NCBI GenBank assembly: GCA_945910005.1
Contig: OX246745.1
Location: 37,226,339 to 37,290,338, forward strand
Origin: Isoperla grammatica
Lineage: Eukaryota > Arthropoda > Insecta > Plecoptera > Perlodidae
Length of the DNA: 64,000 nt
Direction of reading: 5' to 3'
Position 1 is the first letter of the stretch. Each line of letters opens with the position of its first letter. The notes below the pieces were generated by a model. The model was given only the letters and a program-made list of their open reading frames with translations. It did not search any database and was not told the origin of the DNA. The position numbers and the translations under genes are program-made. Shown one piece after another: positions 45,469-58,375 of the stretch.

Positions 45469-48400
45469 TAGTAAGCCCGGACATGTGTAGTGAGTATAGT
45501 AGTGAGTGTGCAATGCTACGCTGCTTCTCTGAGCCAGGCTGTCAGTCAAGTAAGCCCAGACATGTGGAGTGAGTATAGTATTGAGTGAGTGTGCAATGCT
45601 ACTTTGCTTCTGTCAGCCAGGCTGTCAGTCTAGTAAGCCAGGACATGTGTAGTGAGTATAGTAGTGAGTGTGCAATGCTACGCTGCTTCTGTGAGCCAGG
45701 CTGTCAGTCTAGTTAGCCCGGACATGTGTAGTGAGTATAGTAGTGAGTGAGTGTGCAATGCTACGCTGCTTCTGTGAGCCAAGCTGTCAGTCTAGTAAGC
45801 CCGGACATGTGTAGTGAGTATAGTAGTGAGTCTGCAATGCTACGCTGCTTCTGTCAGCCAGGCTGTCAGTCTAGTAAGCCCGGACATGTGTAGTGAGTAT
45901 AGTAGTGAGTGAGTGTGCAATGCTACGCTGCTTCTGTCAGCCAGGCTGTCAGTCTAGTAAGCCCGGACATGTGTAGTGAGTATAGTAGTGAGTGAGTGTG
46001 CAATGCTACGCTGCTTCTGTCAGCCAGGCTGTAAGTCTTGTAAGCCCGGACATGTGTAGTGAGTATAGTATTGAGTGAGTGTGCAATGCTACGCTGCTTC
46101 TGTGAGCCAGGCTGTCAGTCTAGTAAGCCCGGACATGTGTAATGAGTATAGTAATAAGTGTGCAATGCTACGCTGCTTCTGTCAGCCAGGCTGTCAGTCT
46201 AGTAAGCCCGGACATGTGAAGTGAGTATAGTAGTGAGTGTGCAATGCTACGCTTCTTCTGTCAGCCAGGCTGTCAGTCTAGTAAGCCCGGACATGTTATT
46301 GAGTATAGTAGTGAGTGTGCATTGCTACGCTGCTTCTGTGAGCCAGGCTGGCAGTCTAGTAAGCCCAGACATGTGTAGTGAGTATAGTAGTGAGTGAGTG
46401 TGCAATGCTACGCTGCTTCTGTGAGCCAGGCTGTCAGTCTAGTAAGCCCGGACATGTGTAGTGAGTATGATAGTGAGATTGCAATGCTACGCTGCTTCTG
46501 TGAGCCAGGCTGTCAGTCTAGTAAGCCCGGACATGTGTAGTGAGTAAAGTCGTGAGTGTGCAATGCTACGCTTCTTCTGTCAGCCAGGCTGTCAGTCTAG
46601 TAAGCCCGGACATGTGAAGTGAGTACAGTAGTGAGTGTACAATGCAACGCTGCTTCTGTGAGCCAGGCTGTCAGTCTAGTAAGCCCGGACATGTGTCGTG
46701 AGTATAGTAGTGAGTGTGCAATGCTACGCTGCTTCTGTGAGCCAGGCTGTCAGTCTAGTAAGCCCGGACATGTGTAGTGAGTACAGTCGTGAGTGTACAA
46801 TGCTACGCTGCTTCTGTGAGCCAGGCTGTCAGTCTAGTAAGCCGAAACATGTGCATTGAGTATAGTAGTGAGTGAGTGTGCAATGCTACGTGCTTCTGTC
46901 AGCCAGGCTGTGAGTCTAGTAAGCCCGGACATGTGTAGTGAGTATAGTAGTGAGTGAGGGTGCAATGCTACGCTGCTTCTGTCAGCCAGGCTGTGAGTCT
47001 AGTAAGCCCGGACATGTGTATTGAGTATAGTAGTGAGTGTGCAATGCTACGCTGCTTCTGTCAGCCAGGCTGTCAGTCTAGTGAGCCCGGACATGTGTAG
47101 TGAGTATAGTAGTAAGTGTGCAATGCTACGCTGCTTCTGTTAGCCGGGCTGTCAGTCTAGTAAGCCCGGACATGTGTAGTGAGTTTAGTAGTGAGTGTGC
47201 AATGCTACGCTGCTTCTGTGAGCCAGGCTGTCTGTCTAGTAAGCCCGGACATGTGTAGTGAGTATAGTAGTGAGTGTGCAATGCAACGCTGCTTCTGTCA
47301 GCCAGGCTGTCAGTCTTGTAAGCCCGGCCACGTGTAGTGAGTATAGAAGTGAGTGAGTGTGCAATGCTACGCTGCTTCTGTCAGCCAGGCTGTCAGTCAA
47401 GTAAGCCCGGACATGTGTATTGAGTAATTTTGAGTGTGCAATGCTACGCTGCTTCTGTCAGCCAGGCTGTCAGTCTAGTAAGCCCGGACATGTGAAGTGT
47501 GTATAGTTGTGAGTGTGCAATGCTACGCTGCTTGTGTGAGCCAAGCTGGCAGGCTAGTAAGCCCGCACATGTGTAGTGAGTATAGTAATGAGTGAGTGTG
47601 CAATGCTACGCTGCTTCCGTCAGCCAGGCAGTCAGTCTAGTAAGCCCGGACATGTGTAGTGAGTACAGTTGTGAGTGTACAATGCTACGCTGCTTCTGTG
47701 AGCCAGGCTGTCAGTCTAGTAAGCCCGGACATGTGTAGTGAGTATAGTAGTGAGTGTGCAATGCTACGCTGCTTCTGTCAGCCAGGCTGTCAGTCTAGTT
47801 ACCCCGGACATGTGTAGTGAGTGAGTGTGTAATGTTACGCTACTTCTGTGAGCCAGGCTGTCAGTCTAGTAAGCCCGAACATGTGTAGTGAGTATAGAAG
47901 TGAGTGAGTATGCAATGCTACGCTGCTTATGTCAGCCAGGCAGTCAGTCTAGTAAGCCTGGACATGTGTAGTGAGTACAGTAGTGAGTGTACAATGCTAC
48001 GCTGCTTCTGTGAGCCAGGCTGTCAGTCTAGTAAGCCCGGACATGTGTAGTGAGTATAGTAGTAAGTGTGCAATGCTACGCTGCTTCTGTCAGCCAGGCT
48101 GTCAGTCTAGTAAGCCCGGACATGTGTTGTGAGTAAAGTAGTGAGTGGGCTGAGCTACGCTGCTTCTGTCAGCCAGGCTGTCAGTCTAGTAAGCCCGGAC
48201 ATGTGTAGTGAGTATAGTAGTAAGTGTGCAATGCTACGCTGCTTCTGTCAGCCAGGCTGTCAGTCTAGTAAGCCCGGACATGTGTTGTGAGTAAAGTAGT
48301 GAGTGGGCTGAGCTACGCTGCTTCTGTCAGCCAGGCTGTCAGTCTAGTTAGCCCGGACATGTGTAGTGAGTATAGTAGTGAGTGAGTGTGCAATGCTACG

Positions 48401-51400
48401 CTGCTTCTGTCAGCAAGGCTTTCAGTCTAGTAAGCCCGGACATGTGTTGTGAGTATAGTAGTGAGTGTGCAATGCTACGCTGCTTCTGTAAGCCAGGCTG
48501 TCAGTCTAGTAAGCCCGGACATGTGTATGAGTATAGTAGTGAGTGTGCAATGCTACGCTACTTCTGTCAGCCAGGCTGTCAGTCTAGTAAGCCCGGACAT
48601 GTGTTGTGAGTATAGTAGTGAGTGTGCAATGCTACGCTGCTTCTGTCAGCCAGGCTGTCAGTCTAGTAAACCTGGACATGAGTAGTGAGTATAGTAGTGA
48701 GTGTGCAATGCTACGCTACTTCTGTGTGCCAGGCTGTCAGTCTAGTAAGCCCGGACATGTGTAGTGAGTACAGTAGTGAGTGTACAATGCTACGAAGCTT
48801 CTGTAAGCCAGGCTGTCAGTCTAGTAAGCCCGGACATGTGTAGTGAGTTTAGTAGTGAGTGTGCAATGCTAAGCTGCTTCTGTCAGTCAGGCTGTCGGCC
48901 TAGTAAGCCCGGACATGTGAAGTGAGTATAGTCGTTAGTGTGCAATGCTACGCTTCTTCTGTGAGCGGGCCTTCAGTCTAATAAGCCCGGACATGTGTAG
49001 TGAGTTTAGTAGTGAGTGTGCATTGCTACGCTGCTTCTGTCAGCCAGGCTGTCAGTATAGTAAGCCCGGACATGTGTAGTGAGTATAGTCGTTAGTGTGC
49101 AATGCTACGCTGCTTCTGTGAGCCAGGCTGTCAGTCTAGTAAGCCCGGACATGTGTAGTGAGTATAGTAGTGAGTGTGCAATGCTACGCTGCTTCTGTGA
49201 GCCAGGCTGTCAGTCTAGTAAGCCCGGACATGTGTAGTGAGTATAGTAGTGAGTGTGCAATGCTACGCTGCTTCTGTCAGCCAGGCTGTCAGTCTAGTAA
49301 ACCTGGACATGAGTAGTGAGTATAGTAGTGAGTGTGCAATGCTACGCTACTTCTGTGTGCCAGGCTGTCAGTCTAGTAAGCCCGGACATGTCTAGTGAGT
49401 ACAGTAGTGAGTGTACAATGCTACGAAGCTTCTGTAAGCCAGGCTGTCAGTCTAGTAAGCCCGGACATGTGTAGTGAGTATATTAGTGAGTGAGTGTGCA
49501 ATGCTACGCTACTTTTGTCAGCCTGGCTGTCAGTCTAGTAAGCCCGGACATGTGTAGTGAGTTTAGTTGTGAGTGTGCAATGCTAAGCTGCTTCTGTCAG
49601 TCAGGCTGTCGGTCTAGTAAGCCCGGACATGTGAAGTGAGTATAGTCGTTAGTGTGCAATGCTACGCTTCTTCTGTAGCGGGCCTTCAGTCTAATAAGCC
49701 CGGACATGTGTAGTGAGTATAGTAGTGAGTGTGCAATGCTACGCTGCTTCTGTCAGCCAGGCTGTCAGTATAGTAAGCCCGGACATGTGTAGTGAGTATA
49801 GTCGTTAGTGTGCAATGCTACGTTGCTTCTGTGAGCCAGGCTGTCAGTCTAGTAAGCCCGGCCATGTGTAGTGAGTATAGTAGTGAGTGTGCAATGCTAC
49901 GCTGCTTCTGTCAGCCAGGCTGTATGTCTTGTAAGCCCGGACATGTGTAGTGAGTATAGTAGTGAGTGAGTGTGCAATGCTACGCTGCTTCTGTCAGCCA
50001 GGCTGTCAGTCTAGTTAGCCCGGACATGTGAAGTGAGTATAGTAGTGAGTGTGCAATGCTACGCTGATTCTGTCAGCCTGGCTTTTAGTCTAGTAAGCCC
50101 GAACATGTGTAGTGAGTATAGTAGTGAGTGAGTGTGCAACGCTACGCTGTTTCTGTGAGCCAGGCTGTCAGTCTAGTAAGCCCGGACATGTGTAGTGAGT
50201 ATAGTAGTGAGTGTGCAATTCTTCGCTGCTTCTGTCAGCAAGGCTGTCAGTCTAGTAAGCCCGGATATGTGTAGTGAGTATAGTAGTGAGTGAGTGTGCA
50301 ATGCTACGCTGCTTCTGTGAGCCAGGCTGTCAGTCTAGTAAGCCCGGACATGTGTAGAGAGTATAGTAGTGAGTGTGCAATGCTACGTTGAGGCTGTGAG
50401 CCAGGCTGTCAGTCTAGTAAGCCCGGACATGTGTAGTGAGTATAGTAGTGAGTGTGCAATGCTACGTTGCTTCTGTGAGCCAGGCTGTCAGTCTAGTAAG
50501 CCCGGACATGAATAGTGAGTATAGTAGTGAGTGTGCAATGCCACGCTGCTTCTGTCAGCCAGGCTGTCAGTCTAGTAAGCCCGGACATGAATAGTGAGTA
50601 TAGTAGTGAGTGTGCAATGCCACGCTGCTTCTGTGAGCCAGGCTGTCAGTCTAGTAAGCCAAGACATGTGAAGTGAGTATAGTAGTGAGTGTGCAATGCT
50701 ACGCTGCTTCTGTCAGCCAGGCTGTCAGTCTAGTAAGCCCTGACATGTGTAGTGAGTATAGTAGTGAATGTGTGCAATGCTACGCTGCTTCTGTCAGCCA
50801 GGCTGTCAGTCTAGTAAGCCCGGACATGTGTAGTGAGTATAGTAGTGAGATTGCAATGCTACGCTGCTTTTGTGAGCCAGGCTGTCAATCAAGTAAGCCC
50901 GGACATGTGTAGTGAGTATAGTCGTGAGTGTGCAATGCTACGCTGCTTCTGTCAGCCAGGCTGTCAGTCTAGTAAGCCCGGACATGTGTAGTGAGTATAT
51001 TAGTGAGTGAGTGTGCAATGCTACGCTGCTTCTGTAAGCCAGGCTGTCAGTCTAGTAAGCCCTGACATGTGTAGTGAGTATAGTAGTGAATGTGTGCAAT
51101 GCTACGCTGCTTCTGTCAGCCAGGCTGTCAGTCTAGTAAGCCCGGACATGTGTAGTGAGTATAGTAGTGAGATTGCAATGCTACGCTGCTTTTGTGAGCC
51201 AGGCTGTCAATCAAGTAAGCCCGGACATGTGTAGTGAGTATAGTCGTGAGTGTGCAATGCTACGCTACTTCTGTTAGCCAGGCTGTCAGTCTAGTAAGCC
51301 CGGACATGTAAAGTGAGTACAGTAGTAAGGCTTTTGTGAGCCAGGCTGTCAGTCTAGTAAGCCCGGACATGTGTAGTGAGTACAGTAGTGAGTGTGCAAT

Positions 51401-52195
51401 GCTACGCTGCTTCTGTGAGCCAGGCTGTCAGTCTAGTAAGCCCGGACATGTGCAGTGAGTATAGTAGTGAGTGAGTGTGCAATGCCACGCTGCTTCTGTC
51501 AGCCAGGCTGTCAGTCTAGTAAGCCCGGACATGTGAAGTGAGTATAGTAGTGAGTGTGCAATGCTACGCTGCTTCTGTGAGCCAGGCTGTCAGTCTAGTA
51601 AGCCCGGACATGTGCAGTGAGTGTAGTAGTGAGTGAGTGTGCAATGCTACGCTGCTTCTGTCAGCCAGGCTGTGAGTCTAGTAAGCCCGGAAATGTGCAG
51701 TGAGTGTAGTAGTGAATGAGTGTGCAATGCTACGCTGCTTCTGTGAGCCAGGCTGTCAGTCTAGTAAGCCCGGACATGTGCAGTGAGTGTAGTAGTGAGT
51801 GAGTGTGCAATGCTACGCTGCTTCTGTCAGCCAGGCTGTGAGTCTAGTACGCCCGGACATGTGTTATGAGTATGGTAGTGAGTGAGTGTGCAATGCTACG
51901 CTGCTTCTGTCAGTCTAGTAGGCCCGGACATGTGTAGTGAGTATAGTAGTAAGTGAGTGTGCAATGCTACGCTGCTTCTGTCAGCCAGGCTGTCAGTCAA
52001 GTAAGCCCAAACATGTGTAGTGAGTATAGTAGTGAGTGAGTGTGCAATGCTACGCTGCTTCTGTCAGCCAGGCTGTCAGTCTAGTAATCCCGGACATGTG
52101 AAGTGAGTATAGTAGTGAGTGAGTGTGCAATGCTTCGCTGCTTCTGTGAGCCAGGCTGTCAGTCTAGTAAGCCCGGACATGTGTAGTGAGTATAG

Positions 52196-52669
52196 TAGTA
52201 AGTGTGCAATGCTACGCTGCTTCTGTCAGCCGGGCTGTCAGTCTAGTAAGCCCGGACATGTGTTGTGAGTATAGTAGTGAGTGTGCAATGCTACGCTGCT
52301 TCTGTGAGCCAGGCTGTCTGTCTAGTAAGCCCGGACATGTGTAGTGAGTATAGTAGTGAGTGTGCAATGCAACGCTGCTTCTGTCAGCCAGGCAATCAGT
52401 CTAGTAAGCCCGGACATGTGTAGTGAGTATAGTAGTAAGTGTGCAATGCTACGCTGCTTCTGTCAGCCGGGCTGTCAGTCTAGTAAGCCCGGACATGTGT
52501 TGTGAGTATAGTAGTGAGTGTGCAATGCTACGCTGCTTCTGTGAGCCAGGCTGTCTGTCTAGTAAGCCCGGACATGTGTAGTGAGTATAGTAGTGAGTGT
52601 GCAATGCAACGCTGCTTCTGTCAGCCAGGCAATCAGTCTAGTAAGCCCGGACATGTGTAGTGAGTATAG
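52196..52669 (+). repeat. Duplicated 237-bp trimer upstream of spacer 6
   Basis: Same block and 237-bp offset (52196 and 52433) as upstream of spacers 4 and 5. The unit immediately after it has TAGATAGTGTG at 52670, where the other copies have TAGTGAGTGTG. Confidence 0.85.
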
Positions 52670-52811
52670 TAGATAGTGTGCAATGCTACGCTGCTTCTGT
52701 CAGCCAGGCTGTCAGTCTAGTAAGCCCGGACATGTGTAGTGAGTATAGTAGTGAGTGTGCAATGCTACGCTGCTTCTGTGAGCCAGGCTGTCAGTTAGTA
52801 GGCCCGTACAT

Positions 52812-53600
52812 TGCCCTCGCTGGTTATAGACTGCCGCGGGCTCATAACAGGACTCGAAAATCATCTTCCCACATTTACACATTCAAAGAGCGTAGTTCCC
52901 ATGTCTGAACCATAGATAGCACCATAACGTCCGTAGACAGTATTGATGCACCTTGCCCAGTGTTTGGCCCCTTCCCCTAGTAGGCCCCTAGTAGGCTCCT
53001 TTTTAGCCCCCAGTAAGCCCCCAGTGGTAGGTCGATTTAGGCTGGTATTACAACTTATGCCAGAAAGAGAATTATTAGGACCTCTTTTGAGTCATGGGTG
53101 CATATTTGAGAGCACTTTTTAAACATCTAGTTTTTCAAATCTGTATTCATCGCACGTAGCCTTCATCAATATTCCACTTTCTACTTTCTCTCTTCTTCCT
53201 ACTGGCCAGTCCTCTTCCATCGCCCACAAACCCCGTTAAGGGCAGTATTCCAGTTTGAAGCGATGGATGAATATGTGATAAATGCCCAATAGAAAAAAGG
53301 AATCAAGACAAATCTCGTAAATCGGTTACTGGTTTATTGATAATGAGGGAGCGAGGTCGATTGTTGCGCGAAAACTACGTAGACCAGTACACACATAGGG
53401 AAACTCCCCCTCCCCCCTGCGGAATATTGTAGACCTATATATTATGATAAAGTGATAAATTTGAAGTAGAACTTGACTTGTTCGTCACATGGCCAGTGGT
53501 GGGTGTGGCACCCAGGGGTGTCCAAAAGGTAAATTTTGCTGATTTTGTGACCATCAATTATTTTTTTTTTTCAGCCAAACCAATAAACCGACTGATATCT
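52812..53600 (+). other. Spacer S, copy 6 (complete, 789 bp)
   Basis: Belongs to the same sequence group as copies 3 to 5 (TTTGAAGTAG, CTCATAACAGG), with an 11-T run. It has a private AGGTAAATTTTG near 53528, where the others have AGGTGAATTTTG or AGGTGAAATTTG. No gene is seen. Confidence 0.85.
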
Positions 53601-55054
53601 CTTTGTTGAAACTTCTTTGTCATTGATTGTTGTTTATTCTTTGATTGTATGTATTGAGGTGTTAGATCAACGGACACATCTTTGTTGAAACTTCCTTGTC
53701 AATGATTGTTGTTTATTCTTTGATTGTATGTATTGAGGTGTTTGATCAACAGACATATCTTTGTTGAAACTTCTTTGTCATTGATTGTTGTTTATTATTT
53801 GATTGTATGTATTGAGGTGTTTGATCAACAAACATATCTTTGTTGAAACTTCTTTGTCATTGATTGTTGTTTATTCTTTGATTGTATGTATTGAGGTGTT
53901 TGATCAACAGACATATCTTTGTTGAAACTTCTTTGTCATTGATTGTTGTTTATTTTTTGATTGTATGTATTGAGGTGTTTGATCAACAGACACATCTTTG
54001 TTGAAACTTCTTTGTCATTGATTGTTGTTTATTATTTGATGGTATGTATTGAGGTTTTTGATCAACAGACACATCTATGTTGAAACTTCTTTGTCATTGA
54101 TTGTTGCTTATTCTTTGATTGTTTGTATTGAGGTGTTTGATCAACAGACTTATCTTTGTTGAAACTTCTTTGTCATTGATTGTTGTTTATTCTTTGATTG
54201 TATGTATTGAGGTGTTTGATCAACAGTCATATCTTCGTTGAAACTTCCTTGTCATTGATTGTTGTTTATTCTTTGATTGTATGTATTGAGGTGTTTGATC
54301 AACAGACATATCTTTGTTGAACCTTCTTTGTCATTGATTGTTGTTTATTCTTTGATTGTATGTATAAGGGTGTTTGATCAACAGACATATCTTCGTTGAA
54401 TTTTCTTTGTCATCGTTTGTTGTTTATTCTTTGATTGTATGTATTGAGGTGTTTGATCAACAGACATATCTTTGTTGATACTTCTTTGTCATTGATTGTT
54501 GTTTATTCTTTGATTGTATGTATTGAGGTGTTTGATCAACAAACATATCTTTGTTGAAACTTCCTTGTCATTGATTGTTGTTCATTCTTTGATTATATGT
54601 ATTGAGGTGTTTGATCAACAGACATATCTTTGTTGAAGTGTCTTTGTCATTGATTGTTGTTTATTCTTTGATTGTATGTATTGAGGTGTTTGTTCAACAG
54701 ACATTTCTTCGTTGAAACTTCTTTGTCATTGATTGTTGTTTATTCTTTGATTGTATGTATTGAGTTGTTTGATCAACAGACATATCTTTGTTGAAACTTC
54801 TTTGTCATTGATTGTTGTTTATTCTTTGATCTTTTGTATTGAGGTGTTTGATCAACAGACATATCTTTGTTGAAACTTCTTTGTCATTGATTGTTGTTTA
54901 TTCTTTGATTGTATGTATTGAGGTGTTTGATCAACAGACATATTTCGTTGAAACTTCCTTGTCATTGATTGTTTGTTTATTCTTTGATTGTATGTATTGA
55001 GGTGTTTGATTAACAAACATATCTTTGTTGAAACTTCTTTGTCATTGATTGTTG
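53601..55054 (+). repeat. Satellite B block 6
   Basis: About 18.4 units (1454 bp) in the usual order. It carries more private changes than blocks 3 to 5: TCAATGATTG, TTATTATTTG, GTTGAATTTTC, ACATTTCTTCG and a 2-bp loss in ACATATTTCGTTG near 54940. The higher private divergence suggests this block has been left out of recent homogenisation. Confidence 0.95.
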
Positions 55055-57584
55055 CTTCTGTCAGCCAGGCTGTCAGTCTAGTAAGCCCGGACATGTGTAT
55101 CTAGTATAGAAGTGAGTGAGTGTGCAATGCTTCGCTGCTTCTGTCAGCCAGGCTGTCAGTCTAGTAAGTCCGGACATGTGTTGTGAGTATAGTAGTGAGT
55201 GTGCAATGCTACGCTGCTTCTGTTAGCCAGGCTGTCAGTCTAGTAAGCCCAGACATGTGTAGTGAGTATAGTAGTGAGTGAGTGTGCAATGCTACGCTGC
55301 TTCTGTGAGCCAGGCTGTCAGTCTAGTAAGCCCGGACATGTGTAGTGAGTATAGTAGTGAGTGTGCAATGCTACGCTGCTTCTGTGAGCCAGGCTGTCAG
55401 TCAAGTAAGCCCGGACATGTGTAGTGAGTATAGTATTGAGTGAGTGTGCAATGCTACTTTGCTTCTGTCAGACAGGCTGTCAGTCTAGTAAGCCAGGACA
55501 TGTGTAGTGAGTATAGTAGTGAGTGTGCAATGCTACGCTGCTTCTGTGAGCCAGGCTGTCAGTCTAGTTAGCCCGGACATGTGTAGTGAGTATAGTAGTG
55601 AGTGAGTGTGCAATGCTACGCTGCTTCTGTGAGCCAAGCTGTCAGTCTAGTAAGCCCGGACATGTGTAGTGAGTATAGTAGTGAGTGTGCAATGCTACGC
55701 TGCTTCTGTCAGCCAGGCTGTCAGTCTAGTAAGCCCGGACATGTGTAGTGAGTATAGTAGTGAGTGTGCAATGCTACGTTGCTTCTGTGAGCCAGGCTGT
55801 CAGTCTAGTAAGCCCGGACATGTGTAGTGAGTATAGTAGTGAGTGTGCAATGCCACGCTGCTTCTGTGAGCCAGGCTGTCAGTCTAGTAAGCCAAGACAT
55901 GTGAAGTGAGTATAGTAGTGAGTGTGCAATGCTACGCTGCTTCTGTCAGCCAGGCTGTCAGTCTAGTAAGCCCTGACATGTGTAGTGAGTATAGTAGTGA
56001 ATGTGTGCAATGCTACGCTGCTTCTGTCAGCCAGGCTGTCAGTCTAGTAAGCCCGGACATGTGTAGTGAGTATAGTAGTGAGATTGCAATGCTACGCTGC
56101 TTTTGTGAGCCAGGCTGTCAATCAAGTAAGTCCGGACATGTGAAGTGAGTATAGTCGTGAGTGTGCAATGCTACGCTACTTCTGTCAGCCAGGCTGTCAG
56201 TCTAGTAAGCCCGGACATGTAAAGTGAGTACAGTAGTAAGTGTACAATACAACGCTGCTTTTGTGAGCCAGGCTGTCAGTCTAGTAAGCCCGGACATGTG
56301 TAGTGAGTAAAGTAGTGAGTGTGCAATGCTACGCTGCTTCTGTGAGCCAGGCTGTCAGTCTAGTAAGCCCGGACATGTGCAGTGAGTATAGTAGTGAGTG
56401 AGTGTGCAATGCCACGCTGCTTCTGTCAGCCAGGCTGTCAGTCTAGTAAGCCCGGACATGTGAAGTGAGTATAGTAGTGAGTGTGCAATGCTACGCTGCT
56501 TCTGTGAGCCAGGCTGTCAGTCTAGTAAGCCCGGACATGTGCAGTGAGTGTAGTAGTGAGTGAGTGTGCAATGCTATGCTGCTTCTGTCAGCCAGGCTGT
56601 GAGTCTAGTAAGCCCGGAAATGTGCAGTGAGTGTAGTAGTGAATGAGTGTGCAATGCTACGCTGCTTCTGTGAGCCAGGCTGTCAGTCTAGTAAGCCCGG
56701 ACATGTGCAGTGAGTGTAGTAGTGAGTGAGTGTGCAATGCTACGCTGCTTCTGTCAGCCAGGCTGTGAGTCTAGTACGCCCGGACATGTGTAATGAGTAT
56801 GGTAGTGAGTGAGTGTGCAATGCTACGCTGCTTCTGTCAGTCTAGTAGGCCCGGACATGTGTAGTGAGTATAGTAGTAAGTGAGTGTGCAATGCTACGCT
56901 GCTTCTGTCAGCCAGGCTGTCAGTCTTGTAAGCCCGGCCACGTGTAGTGAGTATAGAAGTGAGTGAGTGTGCAATGCTACGCTGCTTCTGTCAGCCAGGC
57001 TGTCAGTCAGGTAAGCCCAAACATGTGTAGTGAGTATAGTAGTGAGTGAGTGTGCAATGCTACGCTGCTTCTGTCAGCCAGGCTGTCAGTCTAGTAATCC
57101 CGGACATGTGAAGTGAGTATAGTAGTGAGTGAGTGTACAATGCTACGCTGCTTCTGTGAGCCAGGCTGTCAGTCTAGTAAGCCCGGACATGTGTAGTGAG
57201 TATAGTAGTAAGTGTGCAATGCTACGCTGCTTCTGTCAGCCGGGCTGTCAGTCTAGTAAGCCCGGACATGTGTAGTGAGTATAGTAGTGAGTGTGCAATG
57301 CTACGCTGCTTCTGTGAGCCAGGCTGTCTGTCTAGTAAGCCCGGACATGTGTAGTGAGTATAGTAGTGAGTGTGCAATGCAACGCTGCTTCTGTCAGCCA
57401 GGCAATCAGTCTAGTAAGCCCGGACATGTGTAGTGAGTATAGTAGTGAGTGTGCAATGCTACGCTGCTTCTGTCAGCCAGGCAATCAGTCTAGTAAGCCC
57501 GGACATGTGTAGTGAGTATAGTAGTGAGTGTGCAATGCTACGCTGCTTCTGTGAGCCAGACTGTCAGTTAGTAGGCCCGTACAT
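55055..57584 (+). repeat. Satellite A array 6 (short, about 5 kb deleted)
   Basis: Only about 2.5 kb. It begins like arrays 3 to 5 but switches near 55.7-55.8 kb to units that lie about 5 kb further on in those arrays (GCTACGTTGCTTC, then CCACGCTGC and GCCAAGACATG). It is best explained as an internal deletion by exchange between monomers. The transposon site near 55324 is empty. The unit with TAAGTGTACAATACAACGC near 56237 is intact, whereas arrays 2 to 5 have a 16-bp deletion there. No gene is seen. Confidence 0.9.
55324..55325. other. Empty transposon site in composite 6
   Basis: This is the fourth A unit after the B block, the position occupied by the 399-bp element in arrays 3, 4 and 5. 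It reads CAGTCTAGTAAGCCC without interruption and with a single TA. Confidence 0.7.
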
Positions 57585-58375
57585 TGCCCTCGCTGGTTAT
57601 AGACTGCCGCGGGCTCATTACAGGACTCGAAAATCATCTTCCCACATTTACACATTCAAAGAGCGTAGTTCCCATGTCTGAACCATAGATAGCACCATAA
57701 CGTCCGTAGACAGTATTGATGCACCTTGCCCAGTGTTTGGCCCCTTCCCCTAGTAGGCCCCTAGTAGGCTCCTTTTTAGCCCCCAGTAAGCCCCCAGTGG
57801 TAGGTCGATTTAGGCTGGTATTACAACTTATGCCAGAAAGAGAATTATTAGGACCTCTTTTGAGTCATGGGTGCATATTTGAGAGCACTTTTTAAACATC
57901 TAGTTTTTCAAATCTGTATTCATCGCACGTAGCCTTCATCAATATTCCACTTTCTACTTTCTCTCTTCTTCCTACTGGCCAGTCCTCTTCCATCGCCCAC
58001 AAACCCCGTTAAGGGCAGTGTTCCAGTTTGAAGCGATGGATGAATATGTGATAAATGCCCAATAGAAAAAAGGAATCAAGACAAATCTCGTAAATCGGTT
58101 ACTGGTTTATTGATAATGAGGGAGCGAGGTCGATTGTTGCGCGAAAACTACGTAGACCAGTACACACATAGGGAAACTCCCCCTCCCCCCTGCGGAATAT
58201 TGTAGACCTATATATTATGATAAAGTGATAAATTTGGAGTAGAACTTGACTGGTTCGTCACATGGCTAGTGGCGGGTGTGGCACCCACGGGTTTCCAAAA
58301 GGTGAATTTTGCTGATTTTGTGACCATCAATTATTTTTTTTTTTTTCAGCCAAACCAATAAACCGACTGATATCT
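57585..58375 (+). other. Spacer S, copy 7 (complete, 791 bp)
   Basis: Complete spacer with T13 before CAG. It shares TTTGGAGTAG and CTCATTACAGG with the outer copies 1 and/or 2, but GGTTTATTG with copies 3 to 6. Private changes include GACTGGTTCG, CATGGCTAGTGGCGGG and CACCCACGGG. It looks intermediate between the outer and central groups. Confidence 0.85.

Larger units (their letters stand above)
42475..52811 (+). repeat. Composite higher-order repeat S-B-A, copy 5 (about 10.3 kb)
   Basis: Tandem neighbour and closest relative of the composite at 32460-42474, in the same orientation. The shared GATCAACGAAC in the first B unit and the shared duplicated trimer at the end support common descent by duplication of the whole 10-kb unit. 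Confidence 0.85.
44799..52811 (+). repeat. Satellite A array 5
   Basis: About 8.0 kb of satellite A with one transposon copy (45070-45468). Compared with array 4 it keeps two extra units near 49540-49690. It also has one extra unit near 50510-50590, visible as a doubled GGACATGAATAGTG. It carries the 16-bp-deleted unit (junction 51329/51330), the collapsed CTGTCAGTCTAG unit near 51906 and the duplicated trimer. No gene is seen. Confidence 0.95.
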
